Below are positions 9,259 through 17,681 of a DNA stretch of 64,000 nt, piece after piece. Made by a program: the position numbers and the translations under genes. The notes under the pieces were generated by a model that worked only from the letters and a program-made list of their open reading frames with translations, was not told the DNA's origin and made no database searches. The DNA is taken from assembly GCF_003584135.1 (NCBI RefSeq), contig NZ_QXFI01000008.1, forward strand, positions 111,088-175,087. The letters are read 5' to 3'. The DNA is from Flagellimonas pelagia. GTDB taxonomy: Bacteria > Bacteroidota > Bacteroidia > Flavobacteriales > Flavobacteriaceae. Every line of letters starts with the position of its first letter. The first letter of the stretch is position 1.

Positions 9259-9896
9259 CTACGTTCCTTAAACTTCTGAGGCAGGTACACCACTTTTTTG
9301 GTATCGAAAAAATACTCCTCAAAATACTCCTTTAAGTCAAAAATTTGGACAGTGGCATAATCTTTCAACTCTTCTTCCAAATCACCACCTTTTAAATAAA
9401 GTATCCCGTTTTTACGTTCGTGTGCAGAGTCCTTTTTTACTTTGCCCTTGGTCCAATGTACAAACGTGGGCATGGCGGCTACGGCCCTGCTCACAATAAA
9501 ATCAAATTGTCCAGGAATCTCCTCTACTCGGGAATGAATGGCTTTTACATTATCCAGTTGAAGCCCATCGATCACTTCTTGTACTACCTTAATTTTTTTG
9601 CCGATGGCATCCACCAAGGTAAAATTGACGTTTGGAAACAAGATGGCCAACGGAATACCGGGAAACCCGCCTCCTGTTCCCACATCAAGAATATCAGCTC
9701 CTTCGTTAAAGGTCTGGATTTTTGCAATTCCGAGGGAATGAAGCACATGCCGTAGATAAAGTTCGTCGATATCCTTTCTGGAAACCACGTTGATCTTTTG
9801 GTTCCAATCTTGATAAAGCCCCTCCAAAGCCTTAAAATGGGCCACTTGGTCCTCGGTGAGCGTCGTAAAATATTTTTGGATGAGATCGGCAGTCAT
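9255..9896 (-). CDS. rsmG: 16S rRNA (guanine-N7)-methyltransferase RsmG
   Basis: A 213-residue SAM-dependent methyltransferase that modifies G527 (E. coli numbering) of 16S rRNA. The SAM-binding motif ILDVGTGGGFPGIPLAI is exact for RsmG. Upstream NVVSRKDIDELYLRHVLHSL and downstream FDFIVSRAVAAM are family hallmarks. Length agrees with the family. It is transcribed alone, divergently from the desaturase gene. Confidence 0.95.
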   Translation of the reverse strand: MTADLIQKYFTTLTEDQVAHFKALEGLYQDWNQKINVVSRKDIDELYLRHVLHSLGIAKIQTFNEGADILDVGTGGGFPGIPLAILFPNVNFTLVDAIGKKIKVVQEVIDGLQLDNVKAIHSRVEEIPGQFDFIVSRAVAAMPTFVHWTKGKVKKDSAHERKNGILYLKGGDLEEELKDYATVQIFDLKEYFEEYFFDTKKVVYLPQKFKERS

Positions 9897-9962
9897 TCCC
9901 GCAAACTTATTTTTAGCAAAATTAATACTTTTAAAGACCTTAACACCGTTCTAACACAAGGC

Positions 9963-9996
9963 TTTTGATCTCATAGGATTAAAAAAGCTATTTTTG
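9963..9996 (+). promoter_or_regulatory. Promoter of the fatty acid desaturase gene
   Basis: TTTTG (9963-9967), 21 bases, TATTTTTG (9989-9996): both elements and the spacing agree with the Bacteroidetes housekeeping consensus TTTG-N19-21-TAnnTTTG. The ATG at 10014 is 18 bases downstream. Confidence 0.75.
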
Positions 9997-10013
9997 TAAA
10001 AAACAATTATTTT

Positions 10014-11117
10014 ATGAATACGAGTACCATCCGGTTTTCAAGAAAGGATTCAGCACAATTTTTTAGGACTTTGAACAAGCGTGTCAATGAATACTTCAAC
10101 GAGAACAATCTCAAAAAAACCGGGAACTGGAAACTTCACTTGAAAACGATAGTGATGTTTGCCATTTTTCTGACCCCTTATTTTTTAATTTTAACCCTTC
10201 ACCTTCCCTTTTGGGCCTATTTGTTGCTTTCCATCACCATGGGTGTGGGCATGGCCGGTGTGGGCATGAACGTGATGCACGATGGGAACCACGGGGCCTA
10301 TTCCAACAAAAAGTGGGTGAACAAGATCATGGGGAGCAGCATTTATATTTTAGCTGGAAATGTCTATAACTGGCAGGTGCAGCACAACGTATTGCACCAC
10401 ACTTATACCAATATCCATGAGCACGATGAGGATATGGAAGCCGGAAGGATCCTAAGGTTCTCCAAACATGCAGAATGGCGCAAGCATCATAGATTCCAAC
10501 ACTATTATTCCATTTTCCTATACGGGTTGCTCACTTTCAATTGGGCGCTTACTACAGATTTCCAACAGATGTACCGCTACATGAAGCGTAACCTCAGCTA
10601 CGGAAAATTGCCAAACCCTGTCATGAACTGGAGTACTTTGGTCATTACCAAAGTCATTTATTTGACCGTTTGGATCATATTGCCCTTGATTTTTGCCAAC
10701 ATCGCTTGGTGGCAGGTATTGCTTGGTTTCTTCATCATGCACTACGTGGCCGGGGTAATCTTGAGCGTGGTTTTCCAATTGGCCCACATAGTGGACGATG
10801 CGGACCAACCTCTACCGGATGCCGAAGGAAACATGAAAAATACATGGGCCATCCACCAATTGTTCACCACCGTGAACTTTGGCACGAAAAACAAGATTGT
10901 AAACTGGTTCACCGGAGGTTTGAATCATCAGGTAGAGCACCATATCTTCCCCAATATCAGTCACATACATTACACAAAAATTTCCAAAATTGTGAAACAG
11001 ACTGCCAAGGAGTTCAATTTGCCCTACAACGAGTATAAAACTACCAGAAAAGCTATAATTTCGCACTTCAAACATTTGAAGGAACTGGGCAAAAACCCAG
11101 CACTTCAATACCAGTAA
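10014..11117 (+). CDS. Membrane fatty acid desaturase (acyl-CoA/linoleoyl-CoA desaturase type)
   Basis: A 367-residue integral membrane di-iron desaturase that introduces a double bond into acyl chains, a membrane-fluidity function. The three histidine boxes are visible: HDGNHGA (about residue 89), the HNVLHH box (about 123) and the C-terminal NHQVEHHIFP (about 304). Four hydrophobic segments flank them. The 'front-end' style third box QxxHH resembles linoleoyl-CoA/delta-6-type desaturases, but regiospecificity cannot be read from sequence. It is followed after 13 bases by an aminotransferase gene and probably co-transcribed with it. Confidence 0.9.
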   Translation: MNTSTIRFSRKDSAQFFRTLNKRVNEYFNENNLKKTGNWKLHLKTIVMFAIFLTPYFLILTLHLPFWAYLLLSITMGVGMAGVGMNVMHDGNHGAYSNKKWVNKIMGSSIYILAGNVYNWQVQHNVLHHTYTNIHEHDEDMEAGRILRFSKHAEWRKHHRFQHYYSIFLYGLLTFNWALTTDFQQMYRYMKRNLSYGKLPNPVMNWSTLVITKVIYLTVWIILPLIFANIAWWQVLLGFFIMHYVAGVILSVVFQLAHIVDDADQPLPDAEGNMKNTWAIHQLFTTVNFGTKNKIVNWFTGGLNHQVEHHIFPNISHIHYTKISKIVKQTAKEFNLPYNEYKTTRKAIISHFKHLKELGKNPALQYQ

Positions 11118-11130
11118 AATAGCATAATCG

Positions 11131-12315
11131 ATGAGCAACCATTTATCTGACAGGATCAAGAACATGTCCACGTCAGCAACTTTGGCCATGGCTGCCAAAG
11201 CTCGTGAACTACGAAGTGAGGGAAAAGATATTATCGGCTTGAGCTTGGGGGAACCCGACTTCAACATTCCCGATTTTATTAAAGAGGCCGCCAAACAGGC
11301 CATTGATGAAAATTACAGCAGCTACACTCCAGTTGATGGGTATGCCGAATTGAAAAAATCCATTTCTGGCAAGTTCAAACGAGATAATGGTCTGGATTAT
11401 GGGTTGAACCAGATCGTGGTGTCCACAGGAGCAAAACAATCGTTGTTCAATGTGGCCATGGTGGTCCTGAATCCAGGTGATGAAGTAATCCTACCAGCCC
11501 CATATTGGGTAAGTTACAGCGATATTGTAAAATTGGCAGAAGGTGTTCCCGTGGAAGTTCCCACCGGAATCGATACGGATTTTAAAATGACCCCGCAGCA
11601 ATTGGAAGCGGCCATCACACCTAATACGCGTATGATGTGGTTCAGCTCTCCCTGTAACCCTAGCGGTTCCGTTTACAGTAAAGAAGAGTTGGAAGGTCTT
11701 GCCGAAGTTTTGAAAAAACATCCGGATATTTATGTGGTTTCCGATGAAATCTATGAGCATATCAACTTTGCAGGTGGCCATGTGAGCATTGCCGGAATTG
11801 AGGGGATGTACGATCGTACTGTTACCGTTAATGGTGTTTCGAAAGCTTTTGCTATGACCGGATGGCGTATCGGGTACATCGGTGCCCCGGAATGGATCGC
11901 CAAGGGATGTACCAAACTTCAAGGACAGGTGACCAGTGGCGCCAACTCCATTGCCCAACGTGCCGTTATCGCTGCTCTGGACGCTCCTTTGAGCAAAATC
12001 CAGTTTATGATCGATGAGTTCCACAAAAGAAGGGATTTGGTTTTGGACTTGCTTGGAGAAATCGATGGGTTTAAACTGAACGTACCTGAAGGAGCATTCT
12101 ATGTGTTCCCTGATATTTCATCCTTCTTTGGAAAAACGTTGAAAGGAACCACCATCAACAGTGCGGAAGATTTTGCTTTGTATTTGTTGGAACATGCCAA
12201 TGTGGCTACCGTGACCGGTGAAGCCTTTGGTAACCCGAATTGCATCCGTATTTCCTACGCTGCATCTGAAAAAGAATTGAGGGAGGCTATAGCCCGTATC
12301 AAGGCAGTGGTATAA
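11131..12315 (+). CDS. aspC: PLP-dependent class I aminotransferase (aspartate aminotransferase type Ib)
   Basis: A 394-residue cytosolic aminotransferase. The start MSNHLSDRIKNMSTSATLAMAAKARELRSEG, the SLGEPDF motif, SPCNPSGSVYS, the VSDEIYEH segment and the PLP lysine in NGVSKAFAMTGWRIGY are those of subgroup Ib aspartate/prephenate aminotransferases. Substrate is probably aspartate or an aromatic analogue with 2-oxoglutarate. It ends before a terminator shared with the convergent trkH side. Confidence 0.92.
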   Translation: MSNHLSDRIKNMSTSATLAMAAKARELRSEGKDIIGLSLGEPDFNIPDFIKEAAKQAIDENYSSYTPVDGYAELKKSISGKFKRDNGLDYGLNQIVVSTGAKQSLFNVAMVVLNPGDEVILPAPYWVSYSDIVKLAEGVPVEVPTGIDTDFKMTPQQLEAAITPNTRMMWFSSPCNPSGSVYSKEELEGLAEVLKKHPDIYVVSDEIYEHINFAGGHVSIAGIEGMYDRTVTVNGVSKAFAMTGWRIGYIGAPEWIAKGCTKLQGQVTSGANSIAQRAVIAALDAPLSKIQFMIDEFHKRRDLVLDLLGEIDGFKLNVPEGAFYVFPDISSFFGKTLKGTTINSAEDFALYLLEHANVATVTGEAFGNPNCIRISYAASEKELREAIARIKAVV

Positions 12316-12335
12316 CCTCAAACTAAATAATCTTA

Positions 12336-12375
12336 GAAAACCTCTTGTTGTGGAAACTTCAGGAGGTTTTTTCTT
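12336..12375. terminator. Hairpin terminator between aminotransferase gene and trkH
   Basis: AAAACCTC and GAGGTTTT form a stem around a long loop, followed by T residues. It sits between two convergent genes, so it may serve the plus-strand transcript mainly. Confidence 0.6.
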
Positions 12376-13866
12376 TTACGTCTTTTTCCAGAAGTACGGG
12401 GTCAGAACAATCAAAACAGTGAACAACTCCAATCGACCTAAAAGCATCAAGAAACCGCACCACCATTTCCCTGCATCGGGCAAACTGTTGTAATTGCTGA
12501 CGGGGTTCAAACTACCAAAAGCTGGACCCACGTTACCCAATGACGAGGCCGAACCTCCCACCGCAGAAACAAAATCTAACCCTAAAAACCCGAGCACCAA
12601 TGCGCCGATGATGAACAAAAGCATATAGAGCACAAAGAAAGCAATCACATTATAGACAATATGTTCCGTAACCGTTTTTTGGTTATAGCGAACAGGAATA
12701 ATCGCATTGGGATGAAGGGTTCTTTTGAACTCCAAAATTCCGTTCTTGATGATCAAAATATGTCTCATCACTTTGATACCCCCGGCCGTTGAGCCTGCAG
12801 AACCTCCAAGGAACATCAGCCCGAAGAAGAAAACCGTTAAAAAATGGGTCCACCCCGTAAAATCCGCAGTAACGAATCCCGTGGTGGTAATCACTGTCAA
12901 CACCTGGAACAAAGTGTGTCTAAAGGCACTTTCCGCCTTCCCCCAGACCATGGGATGGAAATCAGAAACAGGCACATCGGCCTTAAAGTAAACACCCAAT
13001 GCGGCCAAAATGGAAAAAACGACCACAAAACCGAAGTAATATTTAAACTCTTCATCCTTCAATATCCGTTGTACCTTTCCAGTCAAGGCAAAATAACTGA
13101 GTACGAAGTTACTCCCTGCCAAAAACATAAATACAATCACGATATATTGGATGATCGGTTCGTTGTTCCAATAGGCCAGACTTGCATTTTTTGTGGAAAA
13201 TCCGCCTGTGGACATAGTGGCCAAGGAATGGTTGATAGCATCAAAAAAGGACATACCGGCAACGTTCAATAAAATGGTCTCCAACACCGTATACCCAAAA
13301 TAGATGAACCAAAGGCGCTTTGCAGTATCGGTAATCCTTGGGTGAAGTTTATCCCCTCCAGGACCAGGTGCCTCCGCGGCAAACAGCTGCATGCCCCCTA
13401 TCCCCAAAAGCGGCAATATGGCAATGGCCAGAACGATAATTCCCATTCCCCCTATCCAGTGGGTCAAGCTACGCCAGAGCAAAACTCCCTTGGGCAAAGC
13501 CTCAATATCGTCCAAAATGGACGCCCCCGTAGTAGTATAGCCAGATATGGTTTCAAAAAATGCGTCGGTGATGTTTGGAATGGACCCGGAGAACAAATAG
13601 GGTAACATACCTGAAATGGACATGATAATCCATCCAAACGTCACCACGATGTAACCTTCCTTGCGTTTTACCTCCTTTTTATGGCCTCGGGTATAGAACA
13701 TGGCCATAATCCCGAAAAGCATAGTCACAATGGCCGCCAACGAAATATCCAAGGTTGCACCATCTTTGTACATGGCACTGGCAAAGGCCGCTAAAAGCAT
13801 GAAAGAACCGTTGCACAACAACAACAGCCCCATGATGTGGATGATGATTCGTATATTCAACCTCAT
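12376..13866 (-). CDS. trkH: Trk-type potassium uptake membrane subunit TrkH
   Basis: A 496-residue polytopic inner-membrane protein, the K+-translocating subunit of a Trk system. The selectivity-filter-like repeats of the family can be read: TTTGASIL, MSTGGFSTKN, TTTGF and SSLGNVGPAFG. Ten or so hydrophobic helices span the protein. Its ATG overlaps the TAA of trkA (TAATG at 13864-13868), so the two are translationally coupled. Confidence 0.94.
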   Translation of the reverse strand: MRLNIRIIIHIMGLLLLCNGSFMLLAAFASAMYKDGATLDISLAAIVTMLFGIMAMFYTRGHKKEVKRKEGYIVVTFGWIIMSISGMLPYLFSGSIPNITDAFFETISGYTTTGASILDDIEALPKGVLLWRSLTHWIGGMGIIVLAIAILPLLGIGGMQLFAAEAPGPGGDKLHPRITDTAKRLWFIYFGYTVLETILLNVAGMSFFDAINHSLATMSTGGFSTKNASLAYWNNEPIIQYIVIVFMFLAGSNFVLSYFALTGKVQRILKDEEFKYYFGFVVVFSILAALGVYFKADVPVSDFHPMVWGKAESAFRHTLFQVLTVITTTGFVTADFTGWTHFLTVFFFGLMFLGGSAGSTAGGIKVMRHILIIKNGILEFKRTLHPNAIIPVRYNQKTVTEHIVYNVIAFFVLYMLLFIIGALVLGFLGLDFVSAVGGSASSLGNVGPAFGSLNPVSNYNSLPDAGKWWCGFLMLLGRLELFTVLIVLTPYFWKKT

Positions 13867-15215
13867 TACAGGAACAGCTTTTCAATCTTCGGAATAGCTT
13901 TGGGCAGACAACATACCACAACCTTGTCTCCCTCTGTGATCCTGAAATCTCCCAATGCGATAATACCTTCACCGTTTCGGATAACACCGCCAATGCTCGC
14001 TTCCCTAGGGAAATTTAGCTCCCGAATGATCTCACCGTTCACCAAGGATGTAGCCTTCACCTCAAATTCCAGAATTTCGGCATTGAGGTTGTTCAAACGG
14101 GTCAGTGCCAAAACCTCCCCTTTTCGGATATACCTAAAGATGCTGTTCGCGGCAAGTAGTTTTTTATTGATGAGGGTATCTACCCCAATGGAATGTGACA
14201 ATTGAAAATAGTCCATGTTCTCCACCAAGGCGATGGTCTTTTTTACTTTCTTGTTCTTGGCCACCAAACAGGACATGATATTGGTTTCTGAATTTCCGGT
14301 CACGGCAATAAAAGCATCCATCGAATCCAAACTTTCCTCATCCAACAGCTCCACATTTCTACCGTCCCCATTGATGACAAGCGCATGGGGTAGTTCGTCT
14401 GCAATATCGAAAGCCTTTTCCTTGCTCTTTTCAATCAATTTTACATTGAATTTTTTACCGCACAGGTCGCGGGCCGTTTTAAACCCGACCTTGCTGCCCC
14501 CTAAGATCATCACGTTCTTGATCTCTTGCTTTTGCATGCCCGTGAGCTTGTAAAGCTCCTCCACCCCTTTATCGGAAGTGATGAAATAGACCTGATCGCC
14601 TTCCTTAAAAACGGTATCCCCACGGGGAATCAAGGTATATTGGGTTCCCATTCGCTGCAAGGCGATGGGCATAAAATGAAGTTCAGGGAAAATACGGGCA
14701 GCCTCTTTTACCATTTTGCCCACAAAAGGAGCTGTTCTGGGAAGAATTACCCCGAACATGGTCAACAGACCTCCTTCAAACTCATAGGTGTCGTTAAAAG
14801 CGGACTGATTCAACATAAGTTGGATCTCCATGGCCGCCAATCGTTCCGGCGAGATTAGTTCATCTATTCCCAGCTCCTCGAACTTGATGGTTTCACGGTT
14901 GTCCATAAATTCGGTATTCGAAATCCGAGCCATGGTCCTTTTACAGCCCAATTGCTTGGCCAATAAACAGAGGGTCAAGTTGGTGGTCTCCGATGCCGTT
15001 ACCCCTATCACTAGATCGGATCCATCCACCTGGGCATCGTTCAATACCTGTATGGAAGTAGCATCTCCTCGGAGTACCCGAATGTCCAAATGGTTATCGG
15101 CATAGGACAATTTTTCCTTGTCCGTATCGATCAACGTTATATCCTGGGATTCATACGACAATAGTTTTGCCAAATGAAACCCTACTTCACCAGCTCCAGC
15201 AATAATGATCTTCAT
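13866..15215 (-). CDS. trkA: Trk potassium transporter regulatory subunit TrkA
   Basis: A 449-residue cytosolic peripheral subunit that gates TrkH. It contains two tandem RCK units, each with a nucleotide-binding Rossmann segment (IIIAGAGEVGFHLAKLL at the N-terminus and MILGGSKVGFKTARDL at about residue 233) and a TrkA-C module (EGDQVYFIT, EGDKVVVC). The length and double architecture are typical of TrkA. It is first in a two-gene operon with trkH. Confidence 0.94.
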   Translation of the reverse strand: MKIIIAGAGEVGFHLAKLLSYESQDITLIDTDKEKLSYADNHLDIRVLRGDATSIQVLNDAQVDGSDLVIGVTASETTNLTLCLLAKQLGCKRTMARISNTEFMDNRETIKFEELGIDELISPERLAAMEIQLMLNQSAFNDTYEFEGGLLTMFGVILPRTAPFVGKMVKEAARIFPELHFMPIALQRMGTQYTLIPRGDTVFKEGDQVYFITSDKGVEELYKLTGMQKQEIKNVMILGGSKVGFKTARDLCGKKFNVKLIEKSKEKAFDIADELPHALVINGDGRNVELLDEESLDSMDAFIAVTGNSETNIMSCLVAKNKKVKKTIALVENMDYFQLSHSIGVDTLINKKLLAANSIFRYIRKGEVLALTRLNNLNAEILEFEVKATSLVNGEIIRELNFPREASIGGVIRNGEGIIALGDFRITEGDKVVVCCLPKAIPKIEKLFL

Positions 15216-15387
15216 TGAATAAAATAAGATGAGTTCCTAATTAAGTCCAATTGGCACGACACAAATGAATAATAGAATGGTAAACGCAGTCTAAGTGACA
15301 TACTCTTAACTAAATACGGAATGGATTCCCCAGTTGCTGGGCAAAATTACACAAATATTTTTGTCTGCCTCCCATATGGGTAAGTTG

Positions 15388-15395
15388 TATATTTG
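15388..15395 (+). promoter_or_regulatory. -7 box (TATATTTG) of menG
   Basis: A perfect TAnnTTTG box 16 bases before the ATG at 15412. It supports that ATG as the start rather than an upstream in-frame ATG at 15334. Confidence 0.55.
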
Positions 15396-15411
15396 CCACC
15401 AAATTGTAAAG

Positions 15412-16140
15412 ATGTCTAAAAAAGTATTGCCCTACAAGGAATCGGAACTTGGAAAGAAGGAACAGGTAAAACAAATGTTCGATAACATTTCGGGCAGCTA
15501 CGATGGTCTTAATAGGGTAATTTCGTTTGGAACCGATGTAAAATGGAGAAAACGCATTGTGGCCTTTTTAAAAGAACAACATCCACAAAACATCTTGGAT
15601 ATTGCAACCGGAACCGGCGATCTGGCCATTGCCTTGTCACAAACGGGAGCGGAAAAGATTGTAGGATTGGACCTGTCCCCTGGGATGCTGGAAGTAGGAA
15701 AGGAAAAAGTCTCCAAAAAAAATCTTCAGGATACCATTGAAATGGTCGTTGGTGATAGTGAAAACCTTCCTTTTGACGACAACACCTTTGATGCGGTGAC
15801 TGTGGCCTTCGGCGTCCGTAATTTTGAAAATCTGGAAAAAGGTCTAGAGGAAATCCGAAGGGTATTGAAGCCTGGTGGCCATCTGCTCATCCTGGAAACC
15901 TCCGTACCGACCAAAACACCGGTCAAGCAAGGGTATCGCATCTACACCAAATACATCATGCCCGCCATAGGTAAAATCTTTTCCAAGGACCGATCGGCCT
16001 ATCAATATTTAAGCGAATCGGCATCAGTTTTCCCACATGGCAAGGCCTTCAACAATATTTTGGACAAAATTGGGTTTATAGGAATAGAGAACAAACCCCA
16101 GACATTGGGTGTAGCCACCATCTATGTCGCCACAAAGTAG
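15412..16140 (+). CDS. ubiE: Demethylmenaquinone methyltransferase UbiE/MenG
   Basis: A 242-residue SAM-dependent C-methyltransferase for the last step of menaquinone synthesis, the quinone expected in this group. Family motifs are visible: [28 protein letters not shown] near the N-terminus, the SAM site [15 protein letters not shown] and the signature [28 protein letters not shown]. An upstream in-frame ATG (15334) would add 26 residues but lies before the -7 box, so 15412 is preferred. The porT gene follows closely, an arrangement familiar in Bacteroidetes. Confidence 0.95.
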   Translation: MSKKVLPYKESELGKKEQVKQMFDNISGSYDGLNRVISFGTDVKWRKRIVAFLKEQHPQNILDIATGTGDLAIALSQTGAEKIVGLDLSPGMLEVGKEKVSKKNLQDTIEMVVGDSENLPFDDNTFDAVTVAFGVRNFENLEKGLEEIRRVLKPGGHLLILETSVPTKTPVKQGYRIYTKYIMPAIGKIFSKDRSAYQYLSESASVFPHGKAFNNILDKIGFIGIENKPQTLGVATIYVATK

Positions 16141-16144
16141 ATTA

Positions 16145-16843
16145 ATGAAAAACATCCTCATCCTATTTGGGCTCTTGATATTGACAGGTCCAAAGTCCAT
16201 TGCGCAATTTGGCAAAGATCCCATACTCAATCTTCAGAATGAGGACAAACGACTTTTGAACTGGGGCTATTACCTCGGTTTAAACCAATATGATTTTCAA
16301 TTTGAATACAAAAATGATATTGGCAGGGATATCTTGGTCGACAAAAGTATTGGTTTTAATGTGGGGTTGATCGGGGAGCTTAATATCAATGAATTTCTGG
16401 ATACCCGTTTTGAACCTGGATTACTCTATACAGCCCGCACCTTGGGCTTCCCTGGATTTACCACAGAGGCCGATGCCATCCGAGAAGTGCGCTCCACCTA
16501 TATTCGTTTTCCGTTATTGTTGAAAGCCAGTACCCGTAGGATCGGCAACTGGAAACCTTTTATTGAGGGTGGGGTCTATGCGGCCATCAACTTGGGCAGC
16601 AAGGAAGATAGTCTGGACGATAACAGCAGTGGCGAGTTCAGGATGAAGAAAAACGTGTATGGTTACGAACTGGGTTTTGGAATCGATTTTTATACGGAGT
16701 ATTTCAAATTCACCCCATCCATTCGGGGAGTATTTGCGCTGACCAATGAACTCGTTCCCGATAACGACCCCAATAGTCCTTGGACGGGTAACATCAATGC
16801 CATGCGCACCCGTGGTATTTTCATCAATTTTACCTTTGAATAA
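16145..16843 (+). CDS. porT: Type IX secretion/gliding protein PorT
   Basis: A 232-residue outer-membrane beta-barrel protein of the PorT/SprT family, part of the type IX secretion system. A signal peptide (MKNILILFGLLILTGPKSIAQ) is followed by alternating beta strands and a C-terminus typical of a porin-type barrel (RTRGIFINFTFE, ending in Phe-Glu). It starts four bases after the ubiE stop; an ATG at 16124 would overlap ubiE and lacks the clean signal peptide start. The ubiE-porT neighbourhood supports the name. Confidence 0.85.
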   Translation: MKNILILFGLLILTGPKSIAQFGKDPILNLQNEDKRLLNWGYYLGLNQYDFQFEYKNDIGRDILVDKSIGFNVGLIGELNINEFLDTRFEPGLLYTARTLGFPGFTTEADAIREVRSTYIRFPLLLKASTRRIGNWKPFIEGGVYAAINLGSKEDSLDDNSSGEFRMKKNVYGYELGFGIDFYTEYFKFTPSIRGVFALTNELVPDNDPNSPWTGNINAMRTRGIFINFTFE

Positions 16844-16860
16844 ATTAGATTATTGGATTA

Positions 16861-16918
16861 CTGATTGTTAGATATTTAGACGTCCGAAAATCCAAGAATC
16901 TTATTATCTAACAATCAG
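16861..16918. terminator. 14-bp perfect inverted repeat between convergent porT and rRNA methyltransferase genes
   Basis: CTGATTGTTAGATA (16861-16874) and its exact complement TATCTAACAATCAG (16905-16918) are separated by 30 bases. The position between convergent genes suggests a bidirectional transcription end, although no clear T-run follows. It could instead be a small dispersed palindromic repeat. Confidence 0.55.
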
Positions 16919-16919
16919 A

Positions 16920-17636
16920 TTATCTCCTGATTTCATTTAGAAGAATCGCCGTTGCAGTGGCCACATTGAGACTTTCAGCAGTTGGTTCACCAAATTGGGG
17001 TATGGAAATGCGCTCCATGACCAAATCAGTGATTTCTTTGGAAATACCATTGGCCTCATTGCCCATGACCAGCACACCTTTTTCGGGCATTTTTTGGGCA
17101 TAGATGGAAGTACCGTCCATAAACGCTCCAAAAACGGGCAACCCCGATTTTTTGATGTAAGTAGTCAAATCCGTGTAAATAATATTTACCCTGGCAATGG
17201 ATCCCATGGTTGCTTGCAGCACTTTTGGATTGTAGCAATCCACGGTATCTTCGGAACACGCCAATTGTTTGATCCCGAACCAGTCGCACAATCGTATGAT
17301 CGTTCCCAAATTACCCGGATCACGAACGGCATCCAAAACCACTACCCAATCAGAAGTTTCGTTTTGGTGCACTTCAGGCATATAAAAAACTCCCAAGACC
17401 CCGTTGGGTTGTTTCAAGCTGCTCATTTGCTTTAAATCTGCTGCGGAAATTTGTTCCACTTCCCCAAATCCATTGGATGAATGTCCGGCTTCAATAAAAA
17501 TTTTAAGAGGCCGCACCCCCTCTCGCAGCAACTCTTTCACCAACTTTTCACCTTCTACCACAAAGAGTCCGTGTTGAGATCGGTACTTTTTTTGCTTTAG
17601 GCTTACAACTAGTTTAATTTGGTTTTTTGTAACCAT
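16920..17636 (-). CDS. TrmH/SpoU-family RNA 2'-O-methyltransferase
   Basis: A 238-residue SPOUT methyltransferase acting on rRNA or tRNA ribose. An N-terminal substrate-binding segment (KYRSQHGLFVVEGEKLVKELL) precedes the knotted SpoU domain with its three motifs: LDAVRDPGNLGTIIRLCDWFG, LVMGNEANGIS and IPQFGEPTAESLNVATATAILLNE. The target base cannot be inferred. The gene is divergent from tamL with a very short interval. Confidence 0.9.
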   Translation of the reverse strand: MVTKNQIKLVVSLKQKKYRSQHGLFVVEGEKLVKELLREGVRPLKIFIEAGHSSNGFGEVEQISAADLKQMSSLKQPNGVLGVFYMPEVHQNETSDWVVVLDAVRDPGNLGTIIRLCDWFGIKQLACSEDTVDCYNPKVLQATMGSIARVNIIYTDLTTYIKKSGLPVFGAFMDGTSIYAQKMPEKGVLVMGNEANGISKEITDLVMERISIPQFGEPTAESLNVATATAILLNEIRR

Positions 17637-17646
17637 CTAAATCGTG

Positions 17647-17654
17647 TATTTTTG
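17647..17654 (+). promoter_or_regulatory. -7 box (TATTTTTG) of tamL
   Basis: A perfect TAnnTTTG match. Transcription would begin about 17660, which makes the ATG at 17661 nearly leaderless and favours the ATG at 17682 for tamL. A -33 TTTG is present but at non-consensus spacing. Confidence 0.5.
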
Positions 17655-17681
17655 GCGTCTATGAGGGGTTCTTTAAGTCTA

